A DNA stretch of 64,000 bases from DASZVB01 sp036272055. Lineage in GTDB: Bacteria; Myxococcota_A; Polyangia; Polyangiales; Polyangiaceae. Position numbers and translations under genes: made by a program. Positions 33,197 through 41,652 of the stretch are shown here, in pieces. The notes beneath the pieces were generated by a model. That model saw nothing but the letters and a program-made list of their open reading frames with translations, was not told where the DNA came from and searched no databases. Positions within the stretch are counted from its first letter, which is position 1, and the number at the start of each line of letters is the position of its first letter. The stretch lies in assembly GCA_036272055.1 (NCBI GenBank), contig DATAZL010000054.1, forward strand, positions 62,001 to 126,000. The letters are read 5' to 3'.

Positions 33197-34621
33197 TCAG
33201 CGCGCGAGGCGCTCACGCCGTGCGGCAAGGATCTTCGCGAAGGACCGGAGCTCGAACTCTTCGGGACTGAGCCCGGTCTGCTCCACCGCGCTGACGCCGA
33301 CGGCCCCTGAATTCAGGGCTCTCAAGAAAAAATTCAGGAGGCCCTGACCGGTGGCCGCGTCGTCGAACACGTCACCGATGAGCGTCGCCTGCGCGGCCTT
33401 GTCGACGAAGTTCCGGAGCCGGTCGGCCGCCGCGGCGAACCCCTCGAGAAAGAAGGCGTAACAGGTCGCGTACCGCACCGGGATCTGCGCCGGATGAAGA
33501 TCCCAGCCCTGGTAGAAGCCGCCCTCGAGCGAGTGACGGATGTGCCGGTACGAGAGCTGCCACGCCGCGTGCACTGCGGCGCGATTCTCGGTGAGCTCTG
33601 CGGGCGACAGCGAGCTCCCCTTGTGCGGGCCGACGGGGAGCACGTTGGTCGAGCCGTCGGAGAGGAAGAGCCCGGTGCCCGCGTAGGCGAGCATCATGAG
33701 CCCCTTCGCGAGATCGCAGAGCGGATGATCCATGACCTGACACGACGCGGTGACGTTGCACGACGCGGTGTAGTCGTAGGTTCCGAAGTGCGCGCCGGTG
33801 CAGCGCCCCTCGCACGCCTCCAGAAAGCCGGGCAGCGGAATGCGTCCGTCGGGGCCGACCAGCGACTGCGTGATCTCGACCATGAGCTCCATCTTCAGAG
33901 TCCCCGGCGTGAGGCCGTGACGGCGCTCTAGGAGCTCGAAGAGCCGCACCAGGGTGCGTGGCTGCTCGGCGATCGTCACCTTCGGCAAGGTGACGACGAA
34001 GTGCTCGGGCAATGCGCCGCCGGTCTCCGCGAGCAGCGTTCCGAAGAAGAGCTCGAGGGTACGCGCGCTCCGGAGCGTCCACTCCTCGCCGAACGACTTG
34101 ACGCGGATGCCGATGAACGGCGGAAGCTTCTTCTCGCGCATGCCACGGGCGAGTTCGCGCGCTGCGGCGACCGCGACGGCGTCTTCTTCGGCATCGGGGC
34201 GCGCACCGAAACCGTCCTCGAAGTCGATGCGAAAATCCTCGACCGGCTCGTTCTCGAGCTTCCTGCGGACGCGATCGTACACGGTGAGCGCGAGCCAGGC
34301 CTCCGGATGCTTGCGGCGAAGCGACTCCGGATCGCGCTCCGGATCGGCGTGATAGCGCTCGATGCGCGCGCCGAGATCCGGTGCCTTCACGATCGACGTC
34401 CCCTGGGCGAACTCGAGCGCGTTCGTGCCGTAGGCGTCCATGCTGGCGAGCGCGAAGCTGCCGAGCCGCGCGGTCGTCTCGGCCTTGTAGAGCTGCGCGC
34501 CACCGTAGACGGTGTGAACGGGCTGCCGCGCCGCGCGGTCACCCGGGTAGATCTTCGTGAACGCGCGATTCGCGGCGCCGAGCGCGTCGAGGTGTTCCCT
34601 GGCTTCGTCGAGAAGGGTCAT
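33197..34621 (-). CDS. DUF6986 family protein (HpcH/HpaI-aldolase-like)
   Basis: A 474-residue protein of the DUF6986 family, with a TIM-barrel HpcH/HpaI/citrate-lyase-like fold. Typical features: YPGDRAARQPVHTVYGGAQ near the N-terminus, PVEDFRIDFEDGFGARPDAEED (acidic metal-site candidates), FIGIRVKSFGEEW, HFVVTLPKV, LKMELMVEITQSLVGPDG, CTGAHFGTYDYTASC and GGFYQGWDLHPAQIPVRYA. No reaction has been established that I know of. Its ATG overlaps the HIU hydrolase stop (ATGA), placing it at the end of the ureide pathway where a ureidoglycolate- or glyoxylate-handling enzyme is otherwise missing. Malate synthase is an older misleading label for such proteins. Confidence 0.78.
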   Translation of the reverse strand: MTLLDEAREHLDALGAANRAFTKIYPGDRAARQPVHTVYGGAQLYKAETTARLGSFALASMDAYGTNALEFAQGTSIVKAPDLGARIERYHADPERDPESLRRKHPEAWLALTVYDRVRRKLENEPVEDFRIDFEDGFGARPDAEEDAVAVAAARELARGMREKKLPPFIGIRVKSFGEEWTLRSARTLELFFGTLLAETGGALPEHFVVTLPKVTIAEQPRTLVRLFELLERRHGLTPGTLKMELMVEITQSLVGPDGRIPLPGFLEACEGRCTGAHFGTYDYTASCNVTASCQVMDHPLCDLAKGLMMLAYAGTGLFLSDGSTNVLPVGPHKGSSLSPAELTENRAAVHAAWQLSYRHIRHSLEGGFYQGWDLHPAQIPVRYATCYAFFLEGFAAAADRLRNFVDKAAQATLIGDVFDDAATGQGLLNFFLRALNSGAVGVSAVEQTGLSPEEFELRSFAKILAARRERLAR

Positions 34622-34959
34622 GTGCCTCGGTAGGTGGAATAGCCGAAGGGGCTGAGAAGAAGCGGGATGTGGTAATGCTCCGTCGGCGCCGTGATCGTGA
34701 AGACGACATCGACGTACGGATAGAAGACGGGGCGCCCGCTCGCCGAGAAGTACGCTTGCGTGTCGAAGGTGAGCCGGTAGGTGCGCGCCTCGAGTCCGCC
34801 TTCGGCGAGCAGATCGACGACGCGTCCCTCGTCGTTCGTCACGCGATCGGCCAGTGTCTCCCAGACGCCAGCCGTGTCGAGGACGGCGAGCTGCACCGCG
34901 AGCTTCGCGGCGGGGCGGCCGAGGGACGTATCGAGGACGTGCGAAGTGAGGGGACTCAT
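34618..34959 (-). CDS. hiuH: 5-hydroxyisourate hydrolase (transthyretin-like)
   Basis: A 113-residue transthyretin-related protein that hydrolyses 5-hydroxyisourate to OHCU. The catalytic His is in TSHVLDTSLGRPA, the Arg in ARTYRLTFDT, and the second His in HYHIPLLLSPFGYSTYRGT. The C-terminal signature is YRGT, where most bacterial enzymes have YRGS. Length is normal for the family. The start ATG 34959 overlaps the fusion gene's stop (ATGA), and its stop overlaps the DUF6986 start. It is cytoplasmic and acts directly before the OHCU decarboxylase domain encoded upstream. Confidence 0.93.
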   Translation of the reverse strand: MSPLTSHVLDTSLGRPAAKLAVQLAVLDTAGVWETLADRVTNDEGRVVDLLAEGGLEARTYRLTFDTQAYFSASGRPVFYPYVDVVFTITAPTEHYHIPLLLSPFGYSTYRGT

Positions 34960-36491
34960 TGGGAAAGCTTCTCGAGACGGAGACGCGTGATCTTCGCTTG
35001 CTCGGCTGCGGCGACGCGAAGCTCGCGTTCCGCGTCGTGCTCGAGTCTCTCGCCGAGGAGCGCGAGCATCTCGGAGGCGCTCTTGCCGGTCGCGCAGACG
35101 ATGAACGAGTACCCGAACTTCGCCCGATAGCGCGCATTCGCGTCGCGCAGCGAATCGAGGAGCGCGTCGCCCGCGCCGTCGACGCCGGCCTGCTCCGACC
35201 TCGACCACGACGCGGTCGTCGCGAACCGACGCCGGAGCTCCTCCGGATCTTCGCCGATCTGCGGGTGATGCGAGAATGCCTCGAGATAGTCGGCGCGTTC
35301 GAGCCCCGCCCAGACATCGAGGGCCGCGGCGTAGAGCGCTTCCGGCGATGCGAAGGGACGGCGGACGGACATCGCGTCCACCCAGCGGCTCGAGCCGCAG
35401 CAACGGGTGAGGGCGGCCCGCGCTTGCTCGAGCGGCCAGGCGTCGAGGAGCGACTGCGGCTCCGGCGCGCGCGTGCCCCAGACGCGAAGACGGCTGATAC
35501 CGCCGTCGGGGAAGATGTTCAGACGGACGTGCGAGGCGGGTTGCTCGGAGACGAGCTCCGTCGTGAAGAAGTGCCGGGTGTGCGCGGCGAGCTTCTTGCG
35601 TGGCAAGAGCGGTGACCAGGTCGGCGTCTGCACGAGCTCGGTGATGCGGCCGCTCGCGAAGTCGATGCCATCGATCGAACAGCTATCGGGGTAGTTGCCC
35701 TTGAAGTGATTGGTGTCGATCTCGACGGCGCGAACCGTCCCGCGCGCTCCGAGACGGATCATGATCCAGTCCGCGCCGGGAGGGCGACTCCTGCGCGTCT
35801 CCCAGCCGCCGCCCATGTTCTCGGCGCGTCCGGGGAGGAGCAGATTGTTCATCGGCCCGAAGCGCGCGTCGGAGCACGCGAGCGCGACGCCGCCGTTCTT
35901 CACTGCCGCGAGATCGACGAGGCCGGACGGCACGTGCGCCCGCGTCTCGTCGTCGGGCTCCTCGGGGAGCCACTCCGGCATCACCTGGCCGAACACGCGG
36001 AAGCGCGCGACCCCGCCGTCGGGATAGACGTTGAGACGGAGATGACTCACCGCTTCGCGAGCGACGGCGGCGAACAGGTTCTGTGAATCGGGAGCGAGCG
36101 GCATCTCCGGCAAGAGCTCCGTCCAGGTGGCGCTCGCGAGGACGTCGAGCGGCGTGCCGCGCGGTGCGCGAAGGCCCTCGACGGACGCAAATTGCGGGTG
36201 ATTGCCGGAGAAGTGATGCGTGTCCACGTCGAAGCCGACGACCTTGCCGGGCGCGCCGAGCTCGATGACGGCCCAGTCGTGACCGGGCCCGCGCTTGCGA
36301 CGGCTCTCCCAGCCGTCCATCCACTTGCCACGGTCGGTGAACTTGTCGGCGATGAACACGCCGCGACCCGGTTCGAGCATGCTCGACGCAGCGGCGAAGA
36401 ACTCGTCACTCGTGCCGAGCGCTTTGCCGCCGAAGCCGGCGGAAGCGAGATCCACGAGACCGGTGAAAGTCGCTGAGCGCAGTTCGTTCAC
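34956..36491 (-). CDS. Allantoicase - OHCU decarboxylase fusion
   Basis: A 511-residue bifunctional protein. Residues ~1-330 form an allantoicase, with two related jelly-roll repeats (FTGLVDLASAGFGGKAL, DTHHFSGNHPQFASVEG and the second copy SGLVDLAAVKNGGVAL, DTNHFKGNYPDSCSIDG). It hydrolyses allantoate to ureidoglycolate and urea. Residues ~340-511 form an OHCU decarboxylase (UraD type), with the catalytic His in FSHHPQIGE (~409), SRSEQAGVDGAG and KFGYSFIVCATGKS. The two activities are not consecutive: OHCU decarboxylase acts two steps before allantoicase. Start GTG 36491 overlaps the allantoinase stop (GTGA). No stop or frameshift separates the domains. Confidence 0.9.
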   Translation of the reverse strand: MNELRSATFTGLVDLASAGFGGKALGTSDEFFAAASSMLEPGRGVFIADKFTDRGKWMDGWESRRKRGPGHDWAVIELGAPGKVVGFDVDTHHFSGNHPQFASVEGLRAPRGTPLDVLASATWTELLPEMPLAPDSQNLFAAVAREAVSHLRLNVYPDGGVARFRVFGQVMPEWLPEEPDDETRAHVPSGLVDLAAVKNGGVALACSDARFGPMNNLLLPGRAENMGGGWETRRSRPPGADWIMIRLGARGTVRAVEIDTNHFKGNYPDSCSIDGIDFASGRITELVQTPTWSPLLPRKKLAAHTRHFFTTELVSEQPASHVRLNIFPDGGISRLRVWGTRAPEPQSLLDAWPLEQARAALTRCCGSSRWVDAMSVRRPFASPEALYAAALDVWAGLERADYLEAFSHHPQIGEDPEELRRRFATTASWSRSEQAGVDGAGDALLDSLRDANARYRAKFGYSFIVCATGKSASEMLALLGERLEHDAERELRVAAAEQAKITRLRLEKLSQ

Positions 36492-37846
36492 GACACCTCG
36501 TTGCGGTGGAGAAGAGCGCGGCCGACGGGGCCCGCGGGATGCCCGACGCCATCGTAGACCTCCTGCGCGCGCAAGAAAGTACGATGAACGCGGCCCCGGA
36601 GGGTCGCGCCGAGATACGGCGAGATCTTGTGGCGGTAGTGGAGCGACTCGGCCTTCACGTCGAAGCGCGCGTCGGGATCCCAGACCACGACGTCGGCGTC
36701 GAACCCCTTCGCGAGTCGGCCCTTCTTGCCGGACTGGCCGGCGAAGCGCGCAGGGCCGGCGCTCATCCACGCGGCGAGCTGCTCGACGGTCGCGCCGCGG
36801 CGAACCGCCTCCGTCCACACGGCGGGGAGCCCCAGCTGGAGTGACGCGATGCCACCCCACGCTTCCTGGAAATCGCCGCGCTCGGGCAGCTTGAGGTGCG
36901 GCGTGCAGGGGCTGTGGTCGGTGACGACGAAGTCGATGACGCCGTCGAAGAGGCCCTGCCAGAGTCGCTCGCGGTTCTCGTGCTCGCGGATCGGCGGCGC
37001 GCACTTGAAGTACGTCGCGCCGTCGGGCACCTGCTCCGCCTCGAGACACAGATAGTGCGGGCACGTCTCGGCGCTGATCGGCAGGCCCTCCGCCTTCGCG
37101 CGACGGAGCGTCTCGAGCGACCCCGCCGACGAGAGATGCACGACGTGGACCGCGCACCCCGTCTCGCGACAGAGACGCACCAGGAGACGGATCGCGGCGT
37201 CTTCCCACTCCGGCGGACGCGATGCGAGGTACCCCGCGTACGCGCGCGGGCTCTCGTGCAGCGGCGGCGCGCCCAGGTCGAGCTCTGCGTGGGCTAGCAG
37301 GGGGAGCCCGTGATCGCGCAGGACCGGCATCGCTGCGCGTAGATCCGCCTCCGTCGCGTTCGGAAATTCGTCGATGCCCGAGTGCACGAGGAACGCCTTG
37401 CAACCGAGCACGCCGGCGCGGGCGAGGCCGGGAAGCTCGTTCGCGTTCCGCGGGACGACGCCGCCCCAGAACCCGACGTCGACGAACCGCTCGTTCTCGC
37501 TCGACGCAACCTTCGCGGCGAGGGCGTCCGCGCTGGTCGTCACCGGGATCGAGTTTAGCGGCATGTCCACCAGGGTGGTCACTCCTCCGGCCGCGGCGGC
37601 GCGGGTCGCCGTCTCGAAGCCCTCCCACTCGGTGCGACCCGGCTCGTTCACGTGAACATGGCAATCGACGATCCCGGGGGAGACAACGAGATCCCCCACG
37701 TCGAGCACGCCCTCCAGCAGCGTCGGGCCCGTTGCTATCGCCTCGATGCGCCCGTCCGCGAAGAGGACCGTGGCCGGCGCGGTACCGTCCGGCAGTACGA
37801 CGCGGGTGCTACGGAGGCCACGAACGACAGGCTTCGGCGCCTCCAT
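36488..37846 (-). CDS. allB: Allantoinase
   Basis: A 452-residue amidohydrolase that opens allantoin to allantoate. Metal ligands are in PGIVDCHVHVNEPGRTEWEG (HxH); the bridging lysine region is LGCKAFLVHSG; further histidines are in LLAHAELDLG and HVVHLSSAGSLE; the late aspartate is in FVVTDHSPCTPHLK. GRTEWEGF after the HxH motif is typical of allantoinases rather than dihydroorotases or hydantoinases. The ATG at 37846 follows the flavoprotein gene's stop by three bases, and its stop overlaps the fusion gene's start. It is part of the minus-strand ureide operon. Confidence 0.94.
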   Translation of the reverse strand: MEAPKPVVRGLRSTRVVLPDGTAPATVLFADGRIEAIATGPTLLEGVLDVGDLVVSPGIVDCHVHVNEPGRTEWEGFETATRAAAAGGVTTLVDMPLNSIPVTTSADALAAKVASSENERFVDVGFWGGVVPRNANELPGLARAGVLGCKAFLVHSGIDEFPNATEADLRAAMPVLRDHGLPLLAHAELDLGAPPLHESPRAYAGYLASRPPEWEDAAIRLLVRLCRETGCAVHVVHLSSAGSLETLRRAKAEGLPISAETCPHYLCLEAEQVPDGATYFKCAPPIREHENRERLWQGLFDGVIDFVVTDHSPCTPHLKLPERGDFQEAWGGIASLQLGLPAVWTEAVRRGATVEQLAAWMSAGPARFAGQSGKKGRLAKGFDADVVVWDPDARFDVKAESLHYRHKISPYLGATLRGRVHRTFLRAQEVYDGVGHPAGPVGRALLHRNEVS

Positions 37847-37849
37847 GCT

Positions 37850-39247
37850 TCAGAACTCCTTCTCCCCGTAGCTCTCGAGGGTCGCGAAATGGGCGTCGCG
37901 ATCTTCGCGGAAGAGAGAGGCGGTGATGCCCGAGACGAGTCGCGGGATCGAGTACTTCATCCCCGAAATGCTCGCACCGCCGAAGCCGAGGCTCGCGAGA
38001 GAGCCGAACGTGTAGTTGTAGAGGTACGAGAGATACGGCGCCGAACCCGGTTCGCGCTCGGTGAACTCGAAGTGCGCCCCGAGATACGGGTGGCGCAGGA
38101 GATCTTCGTGACGCTCGTTCTCGGCCGGCGTGTAGCGATCTTCCCAGCGGGCGATGAGCTTCTCGACGTGCGGGAGCTCGGGGCGGAGCGAGAGATCCGT
38201 CGTGAAGCCGGTGCCGACGATGACGAAATCCGTCTCGAACGTGCCGGACTCGGTGGTGATGAGGATGGTGTCCCCGCGGAGCTCGAGCGATTTCCAGCCC
38301 GAGCCGGGGTGCACGTGAAAGCCGGGGTTCTGCTTCGCTCGAAAATAGGTGTCGGTCGGCGGGAGCTGCCCCATCCGCGTGATCTGCAGGATGAAGCGCC
38401 ACCGATCGGCGTCCGGCAGATCTCCGAGATGATGCAGGAAGCCGACGAATTCGGCCCAGCGATACGGATTGACGTTCACCAGCTCTTTTCGCCGGAAGAA
38501 CATCCGCACCTCGCGCGCGCCGTGCTCGAGCGCGGTAGACGCATTGTCGAACGCCGATGCGCCGGCACCGAGCACCGCGATCCGCTTGCCGGCGAGGGCG
38601 TCGAAGTCGATGTCGTGGCGCGTGTGCGCGTAGAGCCGCTCGGGGAGTGCCTTGCGGACGAAGCCGGGAATGTTCCACGCGCCGGAGCCTTCGATGCCGG
38701 TCGCGAGGACGACGCGGCGGGCGTGAAGCACCTCGTCCCCGCGCGTGCCGGTACACGGCACCTGCCAGACTCGCTCGGCGTCGTCCCAGCGAAGAGCGCC
38801 GACGCGCGTTTCCGACTGCACCGGGAGCTTCAGGGTCTTTCTGTACCAGCTCAGGTACTCGGCCCAGCTCTCCTTCGGCAGAAGCCCGATCGACTCCCAG
38901 CTCCCTTCGCCGTTGAGCGCCTCGTACCACGAGCGCGGCGTGAGGCTCGGGATGCCGAGATCGGGCCCGGTGAGGTACTTCGGCGTGCGGAGCGTCCGCA
39001 TGCGCGCGAAGTTGAGCCACGGTCCCGCGCGATCTTCGGCGTTCTGATCCACGACGAGGACGTTCGACAGACGCTCGCGCATCAGCCCGAATGCCGTCGC
39101 GAGACCGCCCTGGCCGGCGCCGACGATGAGCGCGTCGTAGACGTTCTTGCCGTCCCTGGTCGTTCTGGGTCGCACCCAGTTGCGCTCCGGATAGCGGAGC
39201 AAGTCGAGGTCTCGCCGGACCTGCTCGGCGTGGTGCTCCAGGGTCAT
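37850..39247 (-). CDS. FAD-dependent oxidoreductase, candidate HpyO-type urate hydroxylase
   Basis: A 465-residue flavoprotein with two Rossmann motifs: ALIVGAGQGGLATAFG (FAD, ~43) and IAVLGAGASAFDNAS (NAD(P), ~225), a flavin monooxygenase layout. Other features are LRTPKYLTGPDLGIP, FRRKELVNVNPYRWAEF and VIVGTGFTTDLSLRPEL. It is embedded between xdhC and allB with a four-base overlap and a three-base gap. That is where a urate-oxidising enzyme is needed, and no classical uricase is present. HpyO of Xanthomonas is a FAD urate hydroxylase unrelated to HpxO and found in similar loci. I infer the same role; a broader monooxygenase function is the alternative. Confidence 0.7.
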   Translation of the reverse strand: MTLEHHAEQVRRDLDLLRYPERNWVRPRTTRDGKNVYDALIVGAGQGGLATAFGLMRERLSNVLVVDQNAEDRAGPWLNFARMRTLRTPKYLTGPDLGIPSLTPRSWYEALNGEGSWESIGLLPKESWAEYLSWYRKTLKLPVQSETRVGALRWDDAERVWQVPCTGTRGDEVLHARRVVLATGIEGSGAWNIPGFVRKALPERLYAHTRHDIDFDALAGKRIAVLGAGASAFDNASTALEHGAREVRMFFRRKELVNVNPYRWAEFVGFLHHLGDLPDADRWRFILQITRMGQLPPTDTYFRAKQNPGFHVHPGSGWKSLELRGDTILITTESGTFETDFVIVGTGFTTDLSLRPELPHVEKLIARWEDRYTPAENERHEDLLRHPYLGAHFEFTEREPGSAPYLSYLYNYTFGSLASLGFGGASISGMKYSIPRLVSGITASLFREDRDAHFATLESYGEKEF

Positions 39248-40131
39248 CGGCCTTCACCCGACGAGCGCCGCGTGGGGATGCGGAGCGGGATCGGACGTTG
39301 CTCGGCGTCGCCGGCGTTCGCCTCCTCGAGGAGCTTGTCGAATCTCGGATCGTCGTAAAGGCGTAGATGCGGCACACGCGCTCCGTGACGGAGCGCGACG
39401 AGCTCGGCGACGATGCTCACGGCGATCTCTTCCGGACTCACGGCGCCGATGTCGAGCCCCACCGGCGCGTAGACGCGGTCGAGCTCGAGGTCGGGGCTTT
39501 TCTTGCCGATGCGTTGCACGAATCTGAGGACTTTTCTCCGGCTGCCGACGAGACCGACGTATCTGGGGTTTTTCTCGAGAGCAGCCGCGAGGAGCTGCTC
39601 GGCGAGGCGGTGTTCGTGGGTGACGATGACGATACGATCCAGGTCCATCAGCTTCGTTTGCCGGAGTGTTTCCACCGGATCTCCGGTGGACAGACGGCAC
39701 CCGGGAAATCGCTCCGGCGTGTTCAGCTCGGGCCGCGTATCGAAGACGGTGACGTCGAATCCGACGGTCCGGGCAAGCGCGGCGGTGGGCCGAGCGACGT
39801 GGCCGGCGCCGAACAGCAGAAGCCGCGCCGCGGACTCCAGCACCTCGACGAAGATCTCCATGCGACCACCGCAGCACATGCCGAGATCGGGCCCGAGCTC
39901 GAGGGTCAGCTTGCGCGCCTCGCCGGTGACGAGCGTCTGCTTCAGCGCCTCGACGATCTGGAGCTCCACCGCGCCACCGCCGACGGTTCCGACGAGGGCA
40001 CCGTCGGGGTGAAGCAAGAGCCGGGCGCCCGGCCGCTGCGGCGCGGAGCCCGTGACGGCGACCACCGTCGCGAGCGCACCGCGACGACCGCTACCGAGCA
40101 CGTCGAGCAAGGCTTCCGCGATCTCTCGCAC
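39244..40131 (-). CDS. xdhC: Xanthine dehydrogenase accessory protein XdhC
   Basis: A 295-residue XdhC/CoxI family protein that inserts the sulfurated molybdenum cofactor into xanthine dehydrogenase. The N-terminal XdhC/CoxI domain has ALATVVAVTGSAPQRPGARL, GTVGGGAVE and LGMCCGGRMEIFVE. The C-terminal Rossmann domain has LLLFGAGHVARPTAALA, VFDTRPEL, VIVTHEHRLAEQLL, YVGLVGSRRKVLRF and APVGLDIGAVSPEEIAVSIVAE. The start is GTG at 40131. It overlaps the flavoprotein gene (ATGA) and is divergent from xdhA across 93 bases, so both arms of the purine locus can share a regulatory region. Confidence 0.93.
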   Translation of the reverse strand: MREIAEALLDVLGSGRRGALATVVAVTGSAPQRPGARLLLHPDGALVGTVGGGAVELQIVEALKQTLVTGEARKLTLELGPDLGMCCGGRMEIFVEVLESAARLLLFGAGHVARPTAALARTVGFDVTVFDTRPELNTPERFPGCRLSTGDPVETLRQTKLMDLDRIVIVTHEHRLAEQLLAAALEKNPRYVGLVGSRRKVLRFVQRIGKKSPDLELDRVYAPVGLDIGAVSPEEIAVSIVAELVALRHGARVPHLRLYDDPRFDKLLEEANAGDAEQRPIPLRIPTRRSSGEGR

Positions 40132-40190
40132 GTTGAGTGAAGTCTATCGCTCAGGGGGGACACAGGCGAGGCCCGAAGACGTTCGACGCT

Positions 40191-40217
40191 CACACGGCGT
40201 GTGCGACTCGCTATACT
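40191..40217 (+). promoter_or_regulatory. Divergent xdh promoter region: palindrome and -10 box
   Basis: CACAC-GGC-GTGTG (40191-40203) is a perfect inverted repeat, followed by TATACT (40212-40217), a good sigma-70 -10 box only seven bases before the xdhA ATG (40225). If used, the transcript would have almost no leader. The palindrome lies between the -35 and -10 positions, a usual place for a repressor site. There is no clear -35. Confidence 0.4.
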
Positions 40218-40224
40218 GAGCGGG

Positions 40225-41652
40225 ATGACGCTGCGCTTCGTCCTGAACGGACACGAGGTGGAAACCGAGGCGACCAGCACCGACGTGTCGCTCCTGACGT
40301 GGCTTCGCGCACGCGGGCTCACCGGCACGAAGGAGGGCTGCGCGGAGGGCGAGTGCGGCGCGTGCGCCGTCGCGATGCTCCGGACCGACGTGCACGGCCG
40401 CACGCGTTTCGAAGCCGTAAATGGCTGTCTCGTGCCGCTCAGTGCGGTACACGGGCGCACCGTCGTCACCGTCGAGGGCGTCGCGAATCCCGACGGCACG
40501 CTGCACCCCGTCCAGACGGCGATGGTGAACGCCGGGGGCTCGCAGTGCGGCTACTGCACGCCGGGGTTCGTCGTCAGTCTCTTCTGCGAATATTATCGTC
40601 CGGGGCGGACGTCCGTCGATCTCGAGTCCATCGGCGGCAATCTCTGCCGCTGCACCGGCTATCGCCCGATCCTCGACGTGGCGCGCGCATTGCCGTCGCC
40701 CGAAGCGACCGATCCGACGCTCGCCGTGCTCGAAAGCGCCGTCCCGCCCGAGGCACGTGTCGAACCGTCGTCGCGAACGTCACGGTTCGCGAGACCGACG
40801 GAGCTCGACGAGGCGTTTCGACTCCTCGAGGCGCATCCCGAGGCGACGCTGATCTCCGGCGGCACCGACCTCATGGTCGTCGCGAACGCCGCCAGCGCAC
40901 CCACCGAGAAAGAGACGACGTGGCTGTCGCTCACGGCGATCGCCGAGCTCCGTCGCTTCGAGGTCACCGACGAGGCCGTCGTGATCGGCGCCGGGCTCCC
41001 GCTTGCCGATCTCGAGGAGCTTCTGCCGGAGAAGGCACCCGGCGCAGTGCCGCTCCTCGAGCAGCTCCTGCCGCTCTTCTCGTCGCGGCTCATCCGGAAC
41101 CGCGCGACGCTCGGAGGCAATCTGGGCACCGCCTCGCCCATCGGTGATTCGCCGCCGGTGCTGCTCGCGCTCGACGCGCGCGTCGGTCTCGCGAGCAAGG
41201 CCGGGCGGCGCGAAGTGCCGCTCGCGACGTTCTTCCTCGATTACCGTAAGACGTTGCTCGAACGGGGAGAGCTCATCACGCACGTGGTCATCCCGCGCCC
41301 CGTTCCGGCGCTCCAGCGGTTCTACAAGGTAAGCAAGCGCGTCCTCGACGACATCTCGACGGTTGCCGCCGCGTTCGCGCTCGATCTGACGCGTGACCAC
41401 CGGGTGGCGCACCTTCGCATCGCATACGGCGGAGTCGCCGCCACGCCGCTCCGCGCGCTCGCCGTCGAAGATCGCGCGTACGGGCAACCGTGGACACGCG
41501 CGACGCTGGAGGCGCTCTTGCCGCTCGTCGAGCGGCTCGGCACGCCGATGACCGACATGCGCGGAAGCGCCGCCTACCGTCGCGCCATGCTGAGCAAGCT
41601 TCTCGAAAAGTTCTTCCACGATACCGCCCCCGCGGCGAAGGCGGCGGAATGA
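40225..41652 (+). CDS. xdhA: Xanthine dehydrogenase small subunit (FeS and FAD)
   Basis: A 475-residue subunit. The plant-type [2Fe-2S] cluster is held by CAEGECGAC (Cys39, 44, 47) and NGC near 71; the second cluster by CGYCTPGF and CRCTGY. The FAD-binding domain follows from ~180 (LISGGTDLMVVAN, LIRNRATLGGNLGTASPIGDSPPVL) with the CO-dehydrogenase flavoprotein C-terminal domain to the end. It passes electrons from the molybdenum subunit to NAD. ATG 40225 is chosen because RFVLNGHEVE starts the ferredoxin fold; an earlier in-frame start at 40201 adds eight residues. Its stop overlaps the xdhB start (ATGA). Confidence 0.94.
   Translation: MTLRFVLNGHEVETEATSTDVSLLTWLRARGLTGTKEGCAEGECGACAVAMLRTDVHGRTRFEAVNGCLVPLSAVHGRTVVTVEGVANPDGTLHPVQTAMVNAGGSQCGYCTPGFVVSLFCEYYRPGRTSVDLESIGGNLCRCTGYRPILDVARALPSPEATDPTLAVLESAVPPEARVEPSSRTSRFARPTELDEAFRLLEAHPEATLISGGTDLMVVANAASAPTEKETTWLSLTAIAELRRFEVTDEAVVIGAGLPLADLEELLPEKAPGAVPLLEQLLPLFSSRLIRNRATLGGNLGTASPIGDSPPVLLALDARVGLASKAGRREVPLATFFLDYRKTLLERGELITHVVIPRPVPALQRFYKVSKRVLDDISTVAAAFALDLTRDHRVAHLRIAYGGVAATPLRALAVEDRAYGQPWTRATLEALLPLVERLGTPMTDMRGSAAYRRAMLSKLLEKFFHDTAPAAKAAE

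Noticed and set aside
33197..34621. Malate synthase as the function of the DUF6986 protein
   Set aside because: It shares a TIM-barrel aldolase-like pattern but lacks the malate synthase domain order and length (malate synthase A or G is longer, with a C-terminal catalytic plug). The DUF6986 motifs fit along the whole length.
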